Part shown: one piece after another, positions 20,100 to 32,299 of the stretch
Layout of the letters: each line of letters begins with the position of its first letter
Position numbering within the stretch: the stretch's first letter is position 1
Source of the DNA: Isoetes taiwanensis
Taxonomy: Eukaryota; Streptophyta; Lycopodiopsida; Isoetales; Isoetaceae
Length of the DNA: 64,000 bases
Direction of reading: 5' to 3'
Assembly: GCA_021234155.1 (NCBI GenBank)
Contig: JAJEKV010000096.1
Coordinates: forward strand, 2,481,678-2,545,677
Notes under the pieces: model-generated
What the model was told of the DNA's origin: nothing
Databases searched by the model: none
The model's input: only the letters and a program-made list of their open reading frames with translations
Position numbers and translations under genes: made by a program

Positions 20100-20609
20100 T
20101 ATTTGATGATTCGGTTAGCAAACTTCTTTAATAATTTGTTCTTTCTTTCTTGTTCTCGAATATTATTGATTTCATCTTATCTGGACCTGTAATAAGTCAT
20201 CAATATAAACACCACCATTCTGCTAGAAGAACTGAATGTTGAAATAGAGATTCTATTCAAAATAAAACCGCAGTACAACTGAGTTTTTGTGCATGAGTAA
20301 TGAAACACACAAATTTCTGGCTACATTTATTGGCCTGTCTTTTTAGACCCAAAAAAAAAACAGCTTAAACTTGATACATAGTCCTCAACGCCTATGATCT
20401 GCAGTAAGAGACACAATCAAAAAATGAAGACAAAACATAGATAAAACATAGAAAGTGAAGATAAAACGATATTTTATTCATTGTTAATCATCAAAACACT
20501 ATACATCATTAAAAGCTGAAGGGGTCTGTCCGATATAAGCTGAAGGAGTTGCCATGAGGCTTTTCATTGCAAAATATTTTTGCTTTACAAAAGAACATAT
20601 CAGAAATAA

Positions 20610-20626
20610 AAAAAAAAAAAAAAAAA
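20610..20626. repeat. poly(A) tract
   Basis: A run of A about 17-20 bp long, in the spacer between the transposase and the third ORF. Confidence 0.9.
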
Positions 20627-20647
20627 GGCAGGAGGATCTTCTTTTCT

Positions 20648-21240
20648 TCATGCACAAAGCTCGCAGTACTCGGTCACAGTCTTCACTTCATGCAAGGCCC
20701 ATTTTCCTGTATGCTGGATGTAGACACACTCCACAACGGCCTTTTGTTTCAAAGGGGCTGCTTCTGCCCAAGACAAGACCTCGGCTTCGATGATCACTCC
20801 CATATCCAGAAAATTCATGACGGCCCACTGTGATAGAGAGCAATGGATGACCTTGTGTGAAATAACTTCTACTTCCTCAACTTCGGCTACGATTGTTGGT
20901 GAAGAATCTTGAACCTCATCTGCTTGAGGAAGAGGAGGAAGAGGGGCCGAAAAAGATTCTTGAACTTGATCTGCAAGTGGGGAAGCAGAAAAAGCAGGGG
21001 CCGAAAAAATTGAGGATGAAGACTCCTCCCGAACTTCTTCCACAAAAGTTTCTGGCCATGAATCATGATCGGAGTAGTAGTTTTCCTCGAATCTGAAGTC
21101 TCGTGGGAGACTTCAGATGAATCAATGGGGGAAGAATACTCCTCTCTGGAGTATTCTTCCGAAGAAGAAGAAGAAGAGGAAGAGGAGGAGGTCGGAGGGC
21201 TCAAAGAACTTCGAGGACGCTTAGGTGCCATTTCATTCAT
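20648..21240 (-). pseudogene. third ORF inside the Harbinger element, unknown function
   Basis: A predicted protein of about 197 residues with one apparent 1-bp shift near 21100. It starts MNEMAPKRPRSS, has a run of ten serines (residues 19-28), then acidic EEYSREEYSS. In the shifted frame it continues FRFEENYYSDHDSWPE, VREESSSSIF, a Pro/Ala linker, and a more ordered C-terminal 70 residues (VISHKVIHCSLSQWAVMNF, VVECVYIQHTGKWALHEV, YCELCA). Harbinger elements normally carry two genes, so this could be an accessory ORF or captured host sequence. I do not recognise the fold. The C-terminal half has regular hydrophobic spacing typical of a folded domain. Confidence 0.5.
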
Positions 21241-21433
21241 GTTTGGGGGTGGAGGGGACGTTTAAATGGGGCAAATTGATAAGACTGGCATTTAATGCCT
21301 TATGCTATGATATCTACATGCCTAGATTGAAGTACCAATCATTGAATATTAAGACAGTTAACCAATTTGAGACAGGTCTAAACGAAACAAAAAGAAAAGT
21401 ATAACAGAATGTATGAAAGTGAACATCATACCT

Positions 21434-22541
21434 TTATTCTTTGTTTTTGGCTGCCAATTTGGCAATTTCGAGAAGTGTGTCCTTTGTCATCTGATATATG
21501 CTCTGGGTCATTGCGGCCATAGATTCAGCAATCTTCAAAGAATTTGCAGAACGAATTGTCTCCAATCCCTAACCAACTCCATTTTCTTTGCAGATTCTTC
21601 CTTCATGAAATCCAGTTTCTTCACTTCTGTTTCTCCAAAAGTGCTTGCCATTTGTGAGATTCCAACAACAATATCTTCATCAATTTGCAATCTAGACTTT
21701 CTTCTGCCAGTTGGTTTTCCACAAACTCCAGGTTGATTGCATGCTGCAGATCTAGGGCTGGAGGAATCTGTATTGTTACCTGTGGGAGTTCGACTGTTTG
21801 GCATTTCATGCATTCTTGGGCTACCTGAATTATCTATGTTGACATTGACATTGGGAATGTCTTCAGTACCCTCAAAGGGGTCATCGAAAGCAGCATCAGA
21901 TCCAACTGTCTCAAAGAAACTGTCAGAAAAATTAGTGTGCAAATCTGCAGCCTCAAAGGCTTCATTTCCAAATTCTCCATCATCACCAGCCCCTGGAATG
22001 GGGTTATCAGATGTCACTCCATATTTGACTTCTTCCATTCATTCATACCACTGCCAGCTTGAAGGCTCAGAACCCGTTTGACTGGAAGCCTCTTTCTCAT
22101 CCTTGAATTTTGCCTGTAGTTTATCCCATTTGTTCTTCAGTTGCCTAACTTCTACTAGTCCATCAACAATTGGCTGTAATTTCACAAGAATTTCTCTCCA
22201 CTGTGAATTAGAAAGATTCAGACTGCCATTAGTAACCAGTTTCATATCATTGAGAAGATTCAAAAAGGTGGAAACACCCTGATCTGTCCATTGGACTGGA
22301 GCCTTCCTATTCTTTGTGTCAATTTGCTTGGGATTTTCTTTTTCTTGAACAACAAGAGCCATTGAATTATCGGGCTGAGAAGAATCACTCAAGTACTGGG
22401 AGGGGCTTGAATCTCGCTGAGAACTCGCTTGCATCTCCTTTCCTTTGGCTCTTTTGCTGTTACAATTGGCTCAGAAATTGCCTCCAAATCCACATTCATC
22501 GAAATCTGCCCTGTCATCTTTCGTGTCTTCCTTAGAGCCAT
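21434..22541 (-). pseudogene. PIF/Harbinger ORF1, Myb/SANT-like DNA-binding protein
   Basis: The partner protein that would bind element ends and recruit the transposase. It starts MALRKTRKMTGQISM. One shift near 22440 leads to SSQRDSSPSQYL. The Myb/SANT-like domain follows: KAPVQWTDQGVSTFLNLLND, NLSNSQWREILVKL, VRQLKNKWDKLQAKFK (W residues spaced as in trihelix-type domains). A TGA at 22039-22041 interrupts the frame, which reopens at once with MEEVKYGVTSDNP (CGA-to-TGA would explain it). A Gly/Asp/Asn-rich linker and basic TGRRKSR follow, then a coiled-coil C-terminus. A last shift near 21550 precedes SLKIAESMAAMTQSIYQM and IAKLAAKNKE before TAA. Length is about 368 residues. Confidence 0.75.
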
Positions 22542-23049
22542 TTTCTCAACGCGAGGAGGCACAAAGGGTTTGCTGCTTGATGGCAGGCTGATCTAGTTGC
22601 CTTAGACATTGGAGTCTATAGAAATGAAGCTAATCAAACAAGGAACAATATCTGCCGGGCTAGAATTTGATGACAGAACAATGAAAGATCGAATTCAAAT
22701 GAATTATCAAGGATTGAGAGGGCTGAGAAATACCTCTAGACCGGAAATCAGTAGCGCAGATGGAAGAATTAGGGGGAATTCAAGCAATTGCGCGGCATTG
22801 AAGACCAAGAAACAGGGGAAAATGGCGCCCCAGAATTTTGATGAGGGAAAGTTTTCAGTCATGAAATTCAGGCGACATAATTTTAGGGGGTTGTTAAGTT
22901 AGTGGATAATGGAAACGCCCCTAACGGCTGTTAGGGGCGAATCATCTCTCAAGGTGAGAGTTGAGTTTTCCCACTCTCACCCATTTCTCATTATCTCTCA
23001 CCTCTCGTATTCTCTCGTATTCTCTCTCACCTTCTCTAAGTCAGCATGT

Positions 23050-23090
23050 GGCCAAGGCATCTCTCCCTCCCTCCCTCCCCCCCTCCCTTA
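23050..23090. repeat. (CCCT)n tract at Harbinger end
   Basis: TCTCTCCCTCCCTCCCTCCCC, with two nearby copies of CTCTCTTTAGGGGATYTT. Confidence 0.8.
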
Positions 23091-23159
23091 GGGGATCTTC
23101 TACACTCTCTCTTTAGGGGATTTTTGAGCACATTCTCTCTCTAGGGTACGGGAAGGCAA

Positions 23160-24082
23160 GCTCAAAAGCAGCAATAAGCCCAAAAGAAAAAGAATGAGCG
23201 GGAAGTATTTTATATCTCAAGGGCAATGGGCAATACCACAAATGGTGGATAATGTGGTATTAACCCAATTAGTGCCTTTCAGGAAAGTTCAACACAAGAG
23301 GCAAGCACCATATGGGCCACAGAGTGTAGAGGGCTATCTTCGCTAGCCAAAGTGCAGGAAGCTGTGTTCCCATTGCTGCCAGATACAAACCAGGCACAAT
23401 TATGGGATCATCACGAGCTTTGAATCTGCGCATTGTCGATGTCACGGAGTGGGAGGATTGTTCAAAAATGGAGGTGGTCACATATTTCTTATCAGATGTC
23501 ACGCATATACAGGCTAAGGGTATTATATCTACTGCTAGAGTGGGAGCAAGTAGTCAAATCGCACTCGACATCTTCTAGGCCTTAAAAGATGTTGATGTCA
23601 AAATTAAATGCAATGCAATGCGTGCGTGCGTAAATGCATGCGTAAATGCGCTTTTGCGCTTTGCACGCCGCTTTTGCCGCCGCTTCCCCGGCCGCCCGGG
23701 CCCGTCGTCCCGTCCGTCCGTCCGTCAGTCATCTTTAGTTCATTTTAGTAATTAATGATGGAGCTCTCACCCCCTTAACCAACATACAGTTCTATAGCAT
23801 ATGACAAATTAACTAACGTATAAACAATTGTTTAACTAATCCATATTATAAGCAGTTACTAATATGCACTACATTTATATCCCTGAACCTCATGGAAGCA
23901 AATAGGTTGGCATGATGTCCCTGAATTTTACCCTGAATTTTATAGTAATAAGCAACATATTCACTATATCAAGCAATGAAAAAGTCAGAACCTCCAGCAA
24001 AAAACTCAAAGGAATGACCTCAAAGCCATAAAAACCATATCTTAAAACCCTGCGATATGCTAACCATTACATCCTATAGTTC
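23160..24082. other. no recognisable gene; GC-rich low-complexity patch
   Basis: A 78-codon minus frame (23269-23502) has no motif. Positions 23605-23730 pass from (TGCG)n through GCCGC-rich DNA to (CGTC)n. The remainder is AT-rich and non-coding. Confidence 0.4.
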
Positions 24083-24393
24083 TAATTAAATCCTCCATGG
24101 ATACCCCCTTGGTTTGGGTGTATATTTACATGGGGGGTATCTTCAAGCATCGGGAGTTGTTGGATGGGCATATTGACAAGTTAATATTTCAATTTGGATC
24201 GTAGATAGCGACCCTCGTTTGTGGGGTATGCTTGTATAAGTTTTGGTGTATCATACAAAATACAGTTTGAATGCAACGTACATAGTGATGTTGATTTTAT
24301 ACATGTATTATACAATATATATGGGAGCAGGAAAGGGGCTCTCATTTCCCTACAACACCCAAACCAAAAGGAGTTTCATGGGGGATTTAATTA
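24083..24393. mobile_element. MITE, ~311 bp, ~40-bp terminal inverted repeats
   Basis: The left end, TAATTAAATCCTCCATGG... CCTTGGTTTGGGTGTA, pairs with the reverse complement of the right end (AATTAAATCCCCCATGAA... CCTTTTGGTTTGGGTGTT). A related copy begins at 49547. No transposase and no clear target duplication were identified. Confidence 0.7.
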
Positions 24394-24572
24394 AAATTGT
24401 AGGATGCAATGATTTATTTTGGCCCCTTTGGGCCTTGTTGAAATGGACTAAGTAAGTACACAACATGTATAATAATATCATTATCTCTAATATATAGTTA
24501 TAATAGGGTGGATTCTAGAATGTTCTATAATTGGACATTAAAATTTAGATATTTCAATGGTGCGTTTAGTAT

Positions 24573-24584
24573 AATGGAAGCTAC
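24573..24584. repeat. LINE target-site duplication, left copy
   Basis: AATGGAAGCTAC is repeated exactly at 39642-39653, beyond the poly(A) of the interrupted LINE. Confidence 0.65.
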
Positions 24585-24876
24585 TAGACTATTCTATGTT
24601 TAGAATTGATTACGTGTGAGCACCAAAATATTTTCAAGGAGCGTCGGTGTTTTTGGAAGGTCCCGGTTCTTCCAGAGGCCACAAATTCTTCTGAAGGGAT
24701 CTAGAGTTTTCTTTGTTTTTATATAAAGAGGAGCAGCAGGCATTTGTTCAATCAAAGTTGGAGTTGGCGTTAGTTATAGCTGGACGAATTATAAGAAGCA
24801 AAGGTTATTCTAGAAAGGGCTTCGACAAGAGTGGAAGGTATGCAGATGATACCTTTCTATTTTTGAAAGCAGATGC
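24585..24876 (+). pseudogene. 5'-truncated LINE, RT fragment upstream of the gypsy insertion
   Basis: From about 24713 the frame reads FLYKEEQQAFVQ... GRYADDTFLFLKAD, where YADD is the reverse-transcriptase catalytic box C. The reading then breaks exactly at the gypsy LTR (24877) and resumes as DLDNLQNAKLTLDTFSLAS at 37862. The LINE is 5' truncated, since only the end of the RT palm is present. Confidence 0.85.
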
Positions 24877-26523
24877 TGTGACGCTCCCTGCTAAACATAC
24901 GGCGCCCAGCCGTATACCCGGCAGGAAATCCCCCATCCGGCTCATCAACCGCATGGGCCCTTCGTCTACCCCGCACCCTGAGATGACTCCTAGTGCGGGG
25001 AGGGAACACGAAGGTGTCTTGCGCGCCCTTTCCCTATGGGCTCCTATAACAGCGGAAGCGATAACACGTCAGAACAAGCATCAAACATATACAAATACTA
25101 CCTCGGAGGGTAGTGCATCACACATATACCAATGCAAAGATGATAATCATAAACCATAAAACATGAGAGCTCCTACCCAGGTTCGGACTCATAAGGAGGA
25201 TGGTGACTAGCTAGGCCTCAAGATAGATAGAGGCCGAGTCATGGCGATGGGCGGGCTGGCATAGAACAATGGCTAGGGTTGACCACTCCATCCGCCCCTC
25301 TCTGTGCATACTTTGCGGATGGGCTAGATCGGGGCTCAGGCGGGACTCTAGCCTTCCGGGATCACGCAATCCCGTGGCATCACCCATCGTGGATGCTCCG
25401 GGTTGCATCTCCCACGGGTCCGATGAGGGGGGAAGGGTTGCATCTCCCCTCCCGTGGTCTAGAGGTGCCGTGGGCTGCTAGAGAATCGATGGCGGCCGCG
25501 ATCCCGTGACCGGTGAACCCCAAAGCGAGAGCCAAGCCTTCCCTTGCGGCTCTCGAGAGGCAGTGGCAACACCATTGCCCAGGGGAGGTGTCGGACCCAT
25601 GCTCGGCCCACGCAAGTGGCCGACCATAAGCCCTAGCCCACTATGGGATCCCGAAGCCCCCACTTTCGGCAGGGATCCTCCCTCCCTTTTGCCTCTAGCC
25701 CCCGTTATCGGGTCTTTGAGTCATATCATAGCCTCCATAGCACGGGTGGGCTCCTATGCACAGGCAAGCAACTAATAGGAACTATGGGATCTACTCTAGG
25801 AACATACTACATATGGCCCTAGGTCTCTACCCCCTTCCCAATACAAGAGGAGCAAACGGGATCAACCATCAACATATCATCATCACATCATGAGAATAAT
25901 CATAAGAAGAACATCTTAACCTAATCATACAACTATCTAATAGTTAGGGTTCCTTGATTAGGGTTCAAGATCTTGAATATGGGTTCTAGGATGGCTCCAC
26001 TCTAGATACAACATACTAGCACACGGAATGCTAATTCCGGATGAGCTATCACAACTACTACCCTACATACCTGCTCGATGCTCTCCCTCGGTCATCCAAG
26101 GCCTCCATAGTCGTCGACTCACAAGGCTGGCCCGATCCTCCTCCAAGAACGGGTCTACCACTGTTTCTTTGCACCCAGCCTATGCCCACAGCGAGCGATG
26201 TTCAAACGGGGTTTCGAACAAGTAGGTGAGTCTCACGGGTGCTAGGGGCTGGAAAGAGGTCTAGGGTTAGGGTTTATGCCTATATAAGTTAGGTCCACCT
26301 AGGATGCCACGTGGCACCAACGGGTGAGTCTGTGTGGCGGTGCCCCAATAGGTTAAGGCCACATGGATAATGGCTTAACCTATGGTTGGCTAAGTTATGA
26401 GAATAACTTGGCCATGCCCCTAGTGCCACCCTATGGTATACAAGGCTATGAATGATAGACTTGTATAGTGGCCGGATCGAGGAATATACGTATTTATAGC
26501 GTATATTCCCTGGGACCGTCACA
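24877..26523 (-). repeat. Ty3/gypsy LTR (3' LTR of the minus-oriented element)
   Basis: It starts TGTGACGCTCCC and ends GGGACCGTCACA, about 1647 bp, and aligns along its whole length with 36221-37861. A polypurine tract, AAGGGAGAA on the minus strand, abuts it at 26524-26532. Confidence 0.9.
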
Positions 26524-26532
26524 TTCTCCCTT
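26524..26532 (-). other. polypurine tract
   Basis: AAGGGAGAA on the minus strand immediately precedes TGTGACGG of the 3' LTR, the expected plus-strand priming site. Confidence 0.75.
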
Positions 26533-28058
26533 AGGACAATCTTTGTCTCAAAGCATTGCGCTAAGGTGACGAACCTACCTTTATACCTTAACAAACACAT
26601 GTCATAACCTTTAATTTAGCTTAGCAATCAAGTTTTATTAGTTCAAGTCAAAATTTTAGGCTATATTTGTACTTATACAAAATTATATAGCCTTAACACC
26701 GTTATTTCTTATAATAATTCAAACTACTATTATAAGAGTTATTAGGGTTCATAATCTAATTATGGCTCCCCTATCTTCTAAATAACGCTCCTCGTTGAAG
26801 TCCTCCTTCTACTTGCACGCAAAAGGAGCACATTACGTTAGTTTAGTTAATAATTTGTGGTTTTAGGGGACCACCCCCTTACCTCCTTGAGGTAGAACCT
26901 CTTGGCTCAAGGTTGTCCTACTACCTTGCCCAAGATCATGGCCCTTTCGATTTGAGCTTAGGGATCATTTAAGATGTTCCCATCATTGCCCATGATCGAG
27001 TGCTACCTTGTACACGATCCCCCGGATCGAGTACACCCCGATTGCATCATGCCAGGGTTTCGGCAAAGGGAACGCCTCACGATCCCATCATCGCAAGATG
27101 ATCACTTAAGCTTCACCATGACCCTCCCACGGCCGGTGTGCATTATCGCATCGTGGCATAGAGATCATCCGTCGATGTCCCATCATCGCCCACTATGCCT
27201 CATTCTCACTCACATGACCCTAATGGTCATGCGCACCTATTGGTGCGTGTGGCCTAGAAGAATGCCCTAAAGGCGTATCCCATCATCAGCCCACACGATC
27301 CAAGGTTTCGCACATGCACCCTCCTAACTAGAATGCATGCGCCGGGGCTCAAAGCTAACTACAACATACTAGCTAACACACGGCAGAGTCGGGTCGACCA
27401 AATTCCGGAGAGCGACTAAGCCCATCAAACTCCTTCATAAACTCCGGGTATTGCTTCTCCAAATCCTCGCTTCAATACCCGCCGCATCTTCCACGGGTAA
27501 GTGCTTCCACTTAACCGTGTATTGAGGAACGAGACCTCCTAGTCTTCTTGAATGACTTATCAAGAAGTAACTTCGGGCACTATTTCTACTTGCTCCGGCG
27601 TCATTTCCAACAAGGTTGGAGTATCCAAAACCTCCTCGAGGGGTTAGGATTGTGCCTTTTTAATAAACTTCGTGGAAGACCTTGTGGACCTTAAGATGGG
27701 CCGGGAGATCCAACTTATAGGCTTGAGAGCCCACTCTCTCTAAAATCTTGAGCGCCCAGCCCACACGGGGGGCAAGCTTCTTGCAGCTCCCAATCCCGTG
27801 ACTTGGCTTGCTTCACCTTGATCTTCAACCAAGCGGTATCTCCCACCTTAAACTCCCCTTACGGTCCTATGCTTGTCGGCTACACTCTTACGCCGAGCTT
27901 CTTGCTGCCAATAAATAACCCCTTACTTCCTCTACTAGTTCGCATATCCCCTAACATCTGTTGGGACACTTCTACCTTGGACCGCGGATTGTGCAGTATC
28001 AGGGGTTAAGCTTTGGTAGCAGAAGTTCACCATGAAAGCGACATCGAGATGACTCACG

Positions 28059-28700
28059 CTAGTAATCGTTGTAGGCGAATTCCACCAAGTGAATGTACTC
28101 ATCCCACTTGATTTTGCTTGTTCCACACATAGCTTGAAGCATGTCTTCAATGATCCGATTGGTCCTTTCCGTCTGGCCATCTGTTTGAGGATGATACGCC
28201 GTACTCATGGAGAGCTTCGTCTGGATGGTGCTAAAGAGATCCTGCCAAAAGGCACTCATGAACTTAGAATCTCTATCAGATATTATCTCCCGAGGCATGC
28301 CATGGAGTCTAAAAATCTCCCTTACAAATAACTTGGCAGTGTCTAATGCGGTTAATGCAGATGCCTTGCAAGGCTTGCAAGTACCGAAATGTGCCATCTT
28401 AGATAACTTATCTACGACAACCATCAATGCATCCTTGCCTCGAAGAGTTCTAGGGAGTCCTGTGATGAAATCCATGCTTATGACCTCCCACTTTGCATTT
28501 GGCACCCCCAATGGCTCTAAGGCACCCGAATCTTGATTTGCTCGCCTTTGGTCTGGCGACATAACCGGCAATCCCGAATATATGCAGCTATCCGCCTCTT
28601 CATTCTGGCGGAAGTAACTACTTGAATCTTGAAATAGGTCTTCATGAAGCCAAAGCATGCCCCGCTATTGGGCTGTTATGTGTGTCATGAAGAATTAACT
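28059..28700 (-). pseudogene. gypsy integrase
   Basis: The least damaged part of pol. It has an upstream H-H-C-C-like remnant (LILHDTHNSPIAGH in the preceding block), then WEVISMDFITGLP (first Asp), VVVDKLSKMAHF, HGMPREIISDRDSKF (second Asp), STAYHPQTDGQTERTNRI (Glu) and VEFAYNDY. The D,D35E spacing and TDGQTER signature are diagnostic of Ty3/gypsy integrase. The frame ends at 28059. No chromodomain could be read beyond it with confidence. Confidence 0.93.
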
Positions 28701-29290
28701 TCCTTACCCCTGAAGATTCGGGCACACACAACTTATGCTTGTGGTACAACAGGTTGCCTTCCTTTTTAAAATGCTTGAAGGTTTCCCGCTCCTTGTCTGT
28801 TCTGGCTTCCTTGGAGAGGCTTTCCCACACCTCCTTGAAGTCCACATCGGTTGGCAAGGACTCCTCAATTCTCTTGCCAAACTCACTCGAAAGAGTGGAG
28901 ATCGCATTACAATGCGTCCTTGTTTGAAATGGCCTCCTAGAGAGGGCATCTGCTACAACATTAAGCTTACCAGGCTTATATATAATATCAAAATCGTACT
29001 CCTCAAGGAATTCCATCCACCTCCTTTGCCTTAAGTTGAGGAGTGGCTGGGTGAAAAATCTTGAAGGCTCACGGTGATCGAAGATCTAAGCGAAACTTCC
29101 TTCCCAAACAAATAATGCCTCCATATCCTCAATGCCCCGACAATGGCTAGGAGCTCGATCATGGGTTGGGTAGCGTTGCTCGGCGTCGTTCATCTTCTTT
29201 GAGTCGTGGCGACTACCCTTCCTTCTTGCATCAAGCGCCCCTGTTGCTATCTTGCTTGCATCTGTTGCTATCAACTTATCCTTACTCGGT
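28642..29290 (-). pseudogene. gypsy RNase H and integrase zinc-binding region
   Basis: Reads LIATDASKIATGAL (RNase H start, catalytic Asp) and then, after lesions, EYDFDIIYKPGKLNVVADALSRR, the standard C-terminal end of gypsy RNase H. It continues with an acidic linker and the YHKHKLCVPESSGVRKLIL...H segment of the integrase N-terminus. Several frameshifts are present between 29016 and 29274. Confidence 0.88.
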
Positions 29291-30200
29291 CCGGGGAGAA
29301 CAAACCGGTGCTGTTGTTAAGGCCTCTTTTAAGCTTCTCAAAAGAAGTTTGGACTTTCTCTAACCAATGGCTAGCCCAATCCTTAATCTTCTTGGCCTTA
29401 GTGAGGTCAGGCCGGAGGGGCGCCCACTTAGCAAAGTCCTTCCACGAACTTTTACGTAGTATCACGCTTGGCAGAAAGCTTCTTACTACGCCACATTCCT
29501 TGGAGCTGGCCAATCAACTATTGCCTCAATCTTAGATGGATCGTGGGGATTCCCTCGGATGTTACTACATGCCCCAAGTACTCCACCCGGCTGTTGCAAA
29601 GTGGCACTTAGAGAGCTTCCCATACAACAGATGACGTCTCAACTTCTCCAACACTTTCACGAGATCGACAATGCTCTTCAAGGGACTTCTTTGTAGATTA
29701 GGATGTCGTCGAAGAAGACAATAACAAACTCATCCAAGAAGTCTCACGAAGATATCGTTTCATGAGGCATAAGCGTTAGCGGGGGCGTTTGACAATCAAA
29801 GGGCATTCTTGTAAACTCAAAATGACCATACCGGCGTTACAGCGGTCTTATGGATGTCCTCTTCCTTTATTCTTATCGATGGTATCACGATCTTAAATCA
29901 ATCTTAGAGAATACCTTTGCTCCTTGTAGCTGATCCATTAGGTCATCCGCCCTTGGTAATGCATACTTATTCTTTATAAATGCACGCTTATTAAATTTGG
30001 CGATAGTCTATACACATTCTTAAGCTTCCATCTTTCTTCTTGACAAAAGTATAGGTGCTCGAAGGAGACACGCTTGCTCTTATAAATCAAGCTTCGAGCA
30101 ATTCTGCGGTTGTTTCTTGAGCTCGGTCAATTCGGAATGCTCATTCTATATGGCCTTCTTTGGTAGGCTTCGCATCCGGAGCCAATGTGATCTCACATTC
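29290..30200 (-). pseudogene. gypsy reverse transcriptase, heavily broken
   Basis: FFDDILIYK (YxDD-type box) is readable on the minus strand near 29700-29735. Later come KIEAIVDWPAPRNV and DLTKAKKIKDW...FEKLKRGL, the RT-thumb to RNase H junction. Upstream, RT boxes 1-3 can be traced only in short pieces in different frames. Confidence 0.8.
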
Positions 30201-30479
30201 CACACCCACGTAAGGTGGCATTTTGCCGGATTTCATCAGGAAATACATCCACGAATACGAAATAAGCCTTGCTATCTGCACAGGCGGTGATTTCCCTTTG
30301 TGTCACTTCCATCACCTTTGCACGGCTCAAGCGATTCCATCCTCAAGATGTAATCCACCTTATTCCTTTCTATACTCTTCCTTAGTTTGCTTCAAAGAAA
30401 TACCTTTGCATAGGGATTCTAGCTTCTTACCTTTTACTATCAACTTGTTGCCCGTCAGGTGCCGTCATGGTGACTTCAT

Positions 30480-30900
30480 TCGGTCACAATCAATTCTTTG
30501 CTTTAGGCGGCTTCAAAATTCCATTCCCACAATAAGATCATACCTCCCAATATCCATGACTTACGCTCCCATCGGCCACTTAGCCCCACTAAGGTCTATG
30601 TCAAAGGTGATCCTCCTCCCCTTAGTGTCTTGGAGATGGCATGGTTAGCCATAGCCTCTTGGCCTTGGCTTAGACTTCAATACCTTATTCTTCATTAGAA
30701 GCGACCAATCTAGGAGATGCAAAATTATGAGAGCTACGTATCTATGAGGACTACATAAGGATTACTATCTATGATCCCATCGGCGATGATGGGTTGGTGA
30801 TTCTCTAACTCATCGACTCAATGTTTGCACATATGTGACACTCACCATCTATGAAGTCGTGGCCCTCTGGCTGGTCATCGTCCTCGATAAAACACGTTGG
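30480..30900 (-). pseudogene. gypsy aspartic protease remnant
   Basis: MDIGRYDLIVGMEF on the minus strand near 30520-30560 is the typical C-terminal end of retropepsin-like gypsy proteases. The DSG/DGG active site could not be read intact. Confidence 0.6.
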
Positions 30901-31416
30901 GGAGTCCCAATCAAGAGTTACGCCAAAGGCATTTGCATGACGAATGGACAATCATGTGTCCGGTGCCCACGGCTGGAAGCACTGAAGCATAACTTCTTCT
31001 CAATGCATTCTGTCTCTTTTCCTTCGGCAGACTGTCTAGGAAGCGGCTTAAGAGCGCCCCGATGCGTTCGTGGCTTACGGTCCCCAAAAGCTTTGCTCGA
31101 CCCTTACCTTCTTCTTGACTCCACGATGGTGTAGGCTGCTGATTGCTTACTACGATATTGTCCACGATCGCCTCGAACTCTTACCCCGAAGGTTATTTGC
31201 TTCTCTGGCTGGAGTTCTTTGGTGCCTCCTCAAACTTATAGCTTTATCTTCGACTCAAGCGGCCGACTTCGGGTTGATTGCTCTAACAAGCCTCTTGATA
31301 TTGCTTTGTTCAACCCCTCAATGTAAGTATCCACGGCTTGCCTCTCGAGACTCGGGAACATTCAGCCCTGAGCCTCATAAATTCGGTATACTTAGCCAGC
31401 GATAAGCTACCCCGAT

Positions 31417-32190
31417 TCAACTTGTAAAAGCTGGCGGATCGTCTACTAGTATGAGACCTTGGCACATAGTGCTTGCGGGAAAGCCTTCTTTGAAGGTCTT
31501 AAACTGCGGTTGTTCCTCTTGACTTGTTGGATTTGGCATATCCCTTCCACCGGATCCTTGCGGTCCAATAAGGTTAGTTGTAGCAACTTTTCCTATGTCC
31601 TTGTCTTTCATACCGTATGAGTTGCCAAACTCTTCCATTTCATCAAGCCATGCTTCAGCCTCCATGCCTGATCTGTCCTTCCCTGAGAACTGGCCGAGCT
31701 TCCTTGTCTTCCATACATTGCTCATAGCACTATCCACCTTTTTCGATAATCTTTGTCTTTCTTGCTCTTTTCCCTTGTTTAGGTGTGTCGGGTTCGACCG
31801 TCTGAGCTAGAGCTGTCCTCCTTGGAGGAACTATCCAGATGAGCTGGAGCTAGATGATGATGGGCTCCTGGTTCTCCTCTTCCTTCTTCTATCCCTGACG
31901 TTCCCCCGGTTGCCCTCCCCTTCCTGCTGATGGACTTCGTCACCACCCGGAAAACAAGGTGGAGGTGGGTGACCATCCTCTTGTGCATTCATGAGAGGTG
32001 TGCCAGATTGATGAGATGTTGCATCACGGTTCCTCATACGCACCAACCTTGCATTGGCCTCACGGTGACATATCCTGCTCAAGATCTTCTTGTTCTCTGC
32101 CAAACAAGTTCCTTGGGATCCAATTGCGTGGTCGGTCTTTGGTCCCGAGATCCCGCGCACTTGAGTTCCTTCTTTGCAAGGATTGATCAT
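31417..32190 (-). pseudogene. gypsy gag remnant
   Basis: Contains a basic/Ser-rich N-terminal part (RRRKRRTRSPSS, then SSSS) and KTRKLGQFSGKDRSGMEAEAW with LDEMEEFGNSYG, matching the W...(M)E..F start of the retrotransposon gag domain. The following helices are broken. No CCHC knuckle could be read intact. Confidence 0.7.
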
Positions 32191-32299
32191 TAATACATGT
32201 TATTAGGTTAGGCAGCGATCATTTTTGCTTACAACTAATTGTTGTTAGGTACAAAAGAAATCATATGAAATTTTCATTTATAAGTCAAAATCATGGTAA

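Larger units (their letters stand above)
18413..23110. mobile_element. PIF/Harbinger DNA transposon, nearly complete
   Basis: It contains a plus-strand DDE transposase (18.76-20.10 kb) and a minus-strand Myb/SANT-like ORF1 (22.54-21.43 kb), convergently arranged, with a third minus ORF between them. The termini are approximate. CTAACAGC...TTAGG motifs near 18530-18560 and, inverted, near 22915-22935 suggest related subterminal regions, and both ends are rich in CTCTCAC / GTGAGAG. I could not fix the exact TIR or a TTA/TAA target duplication. Confidence 0.65.

Noticed and set aside
21065-21265. Plus-strand Glu-rich ORF
   Set aside because: Antisense of the poly-Ser/Glu start of the third Harbinger ORF; the minus frame has the better start and extends further.
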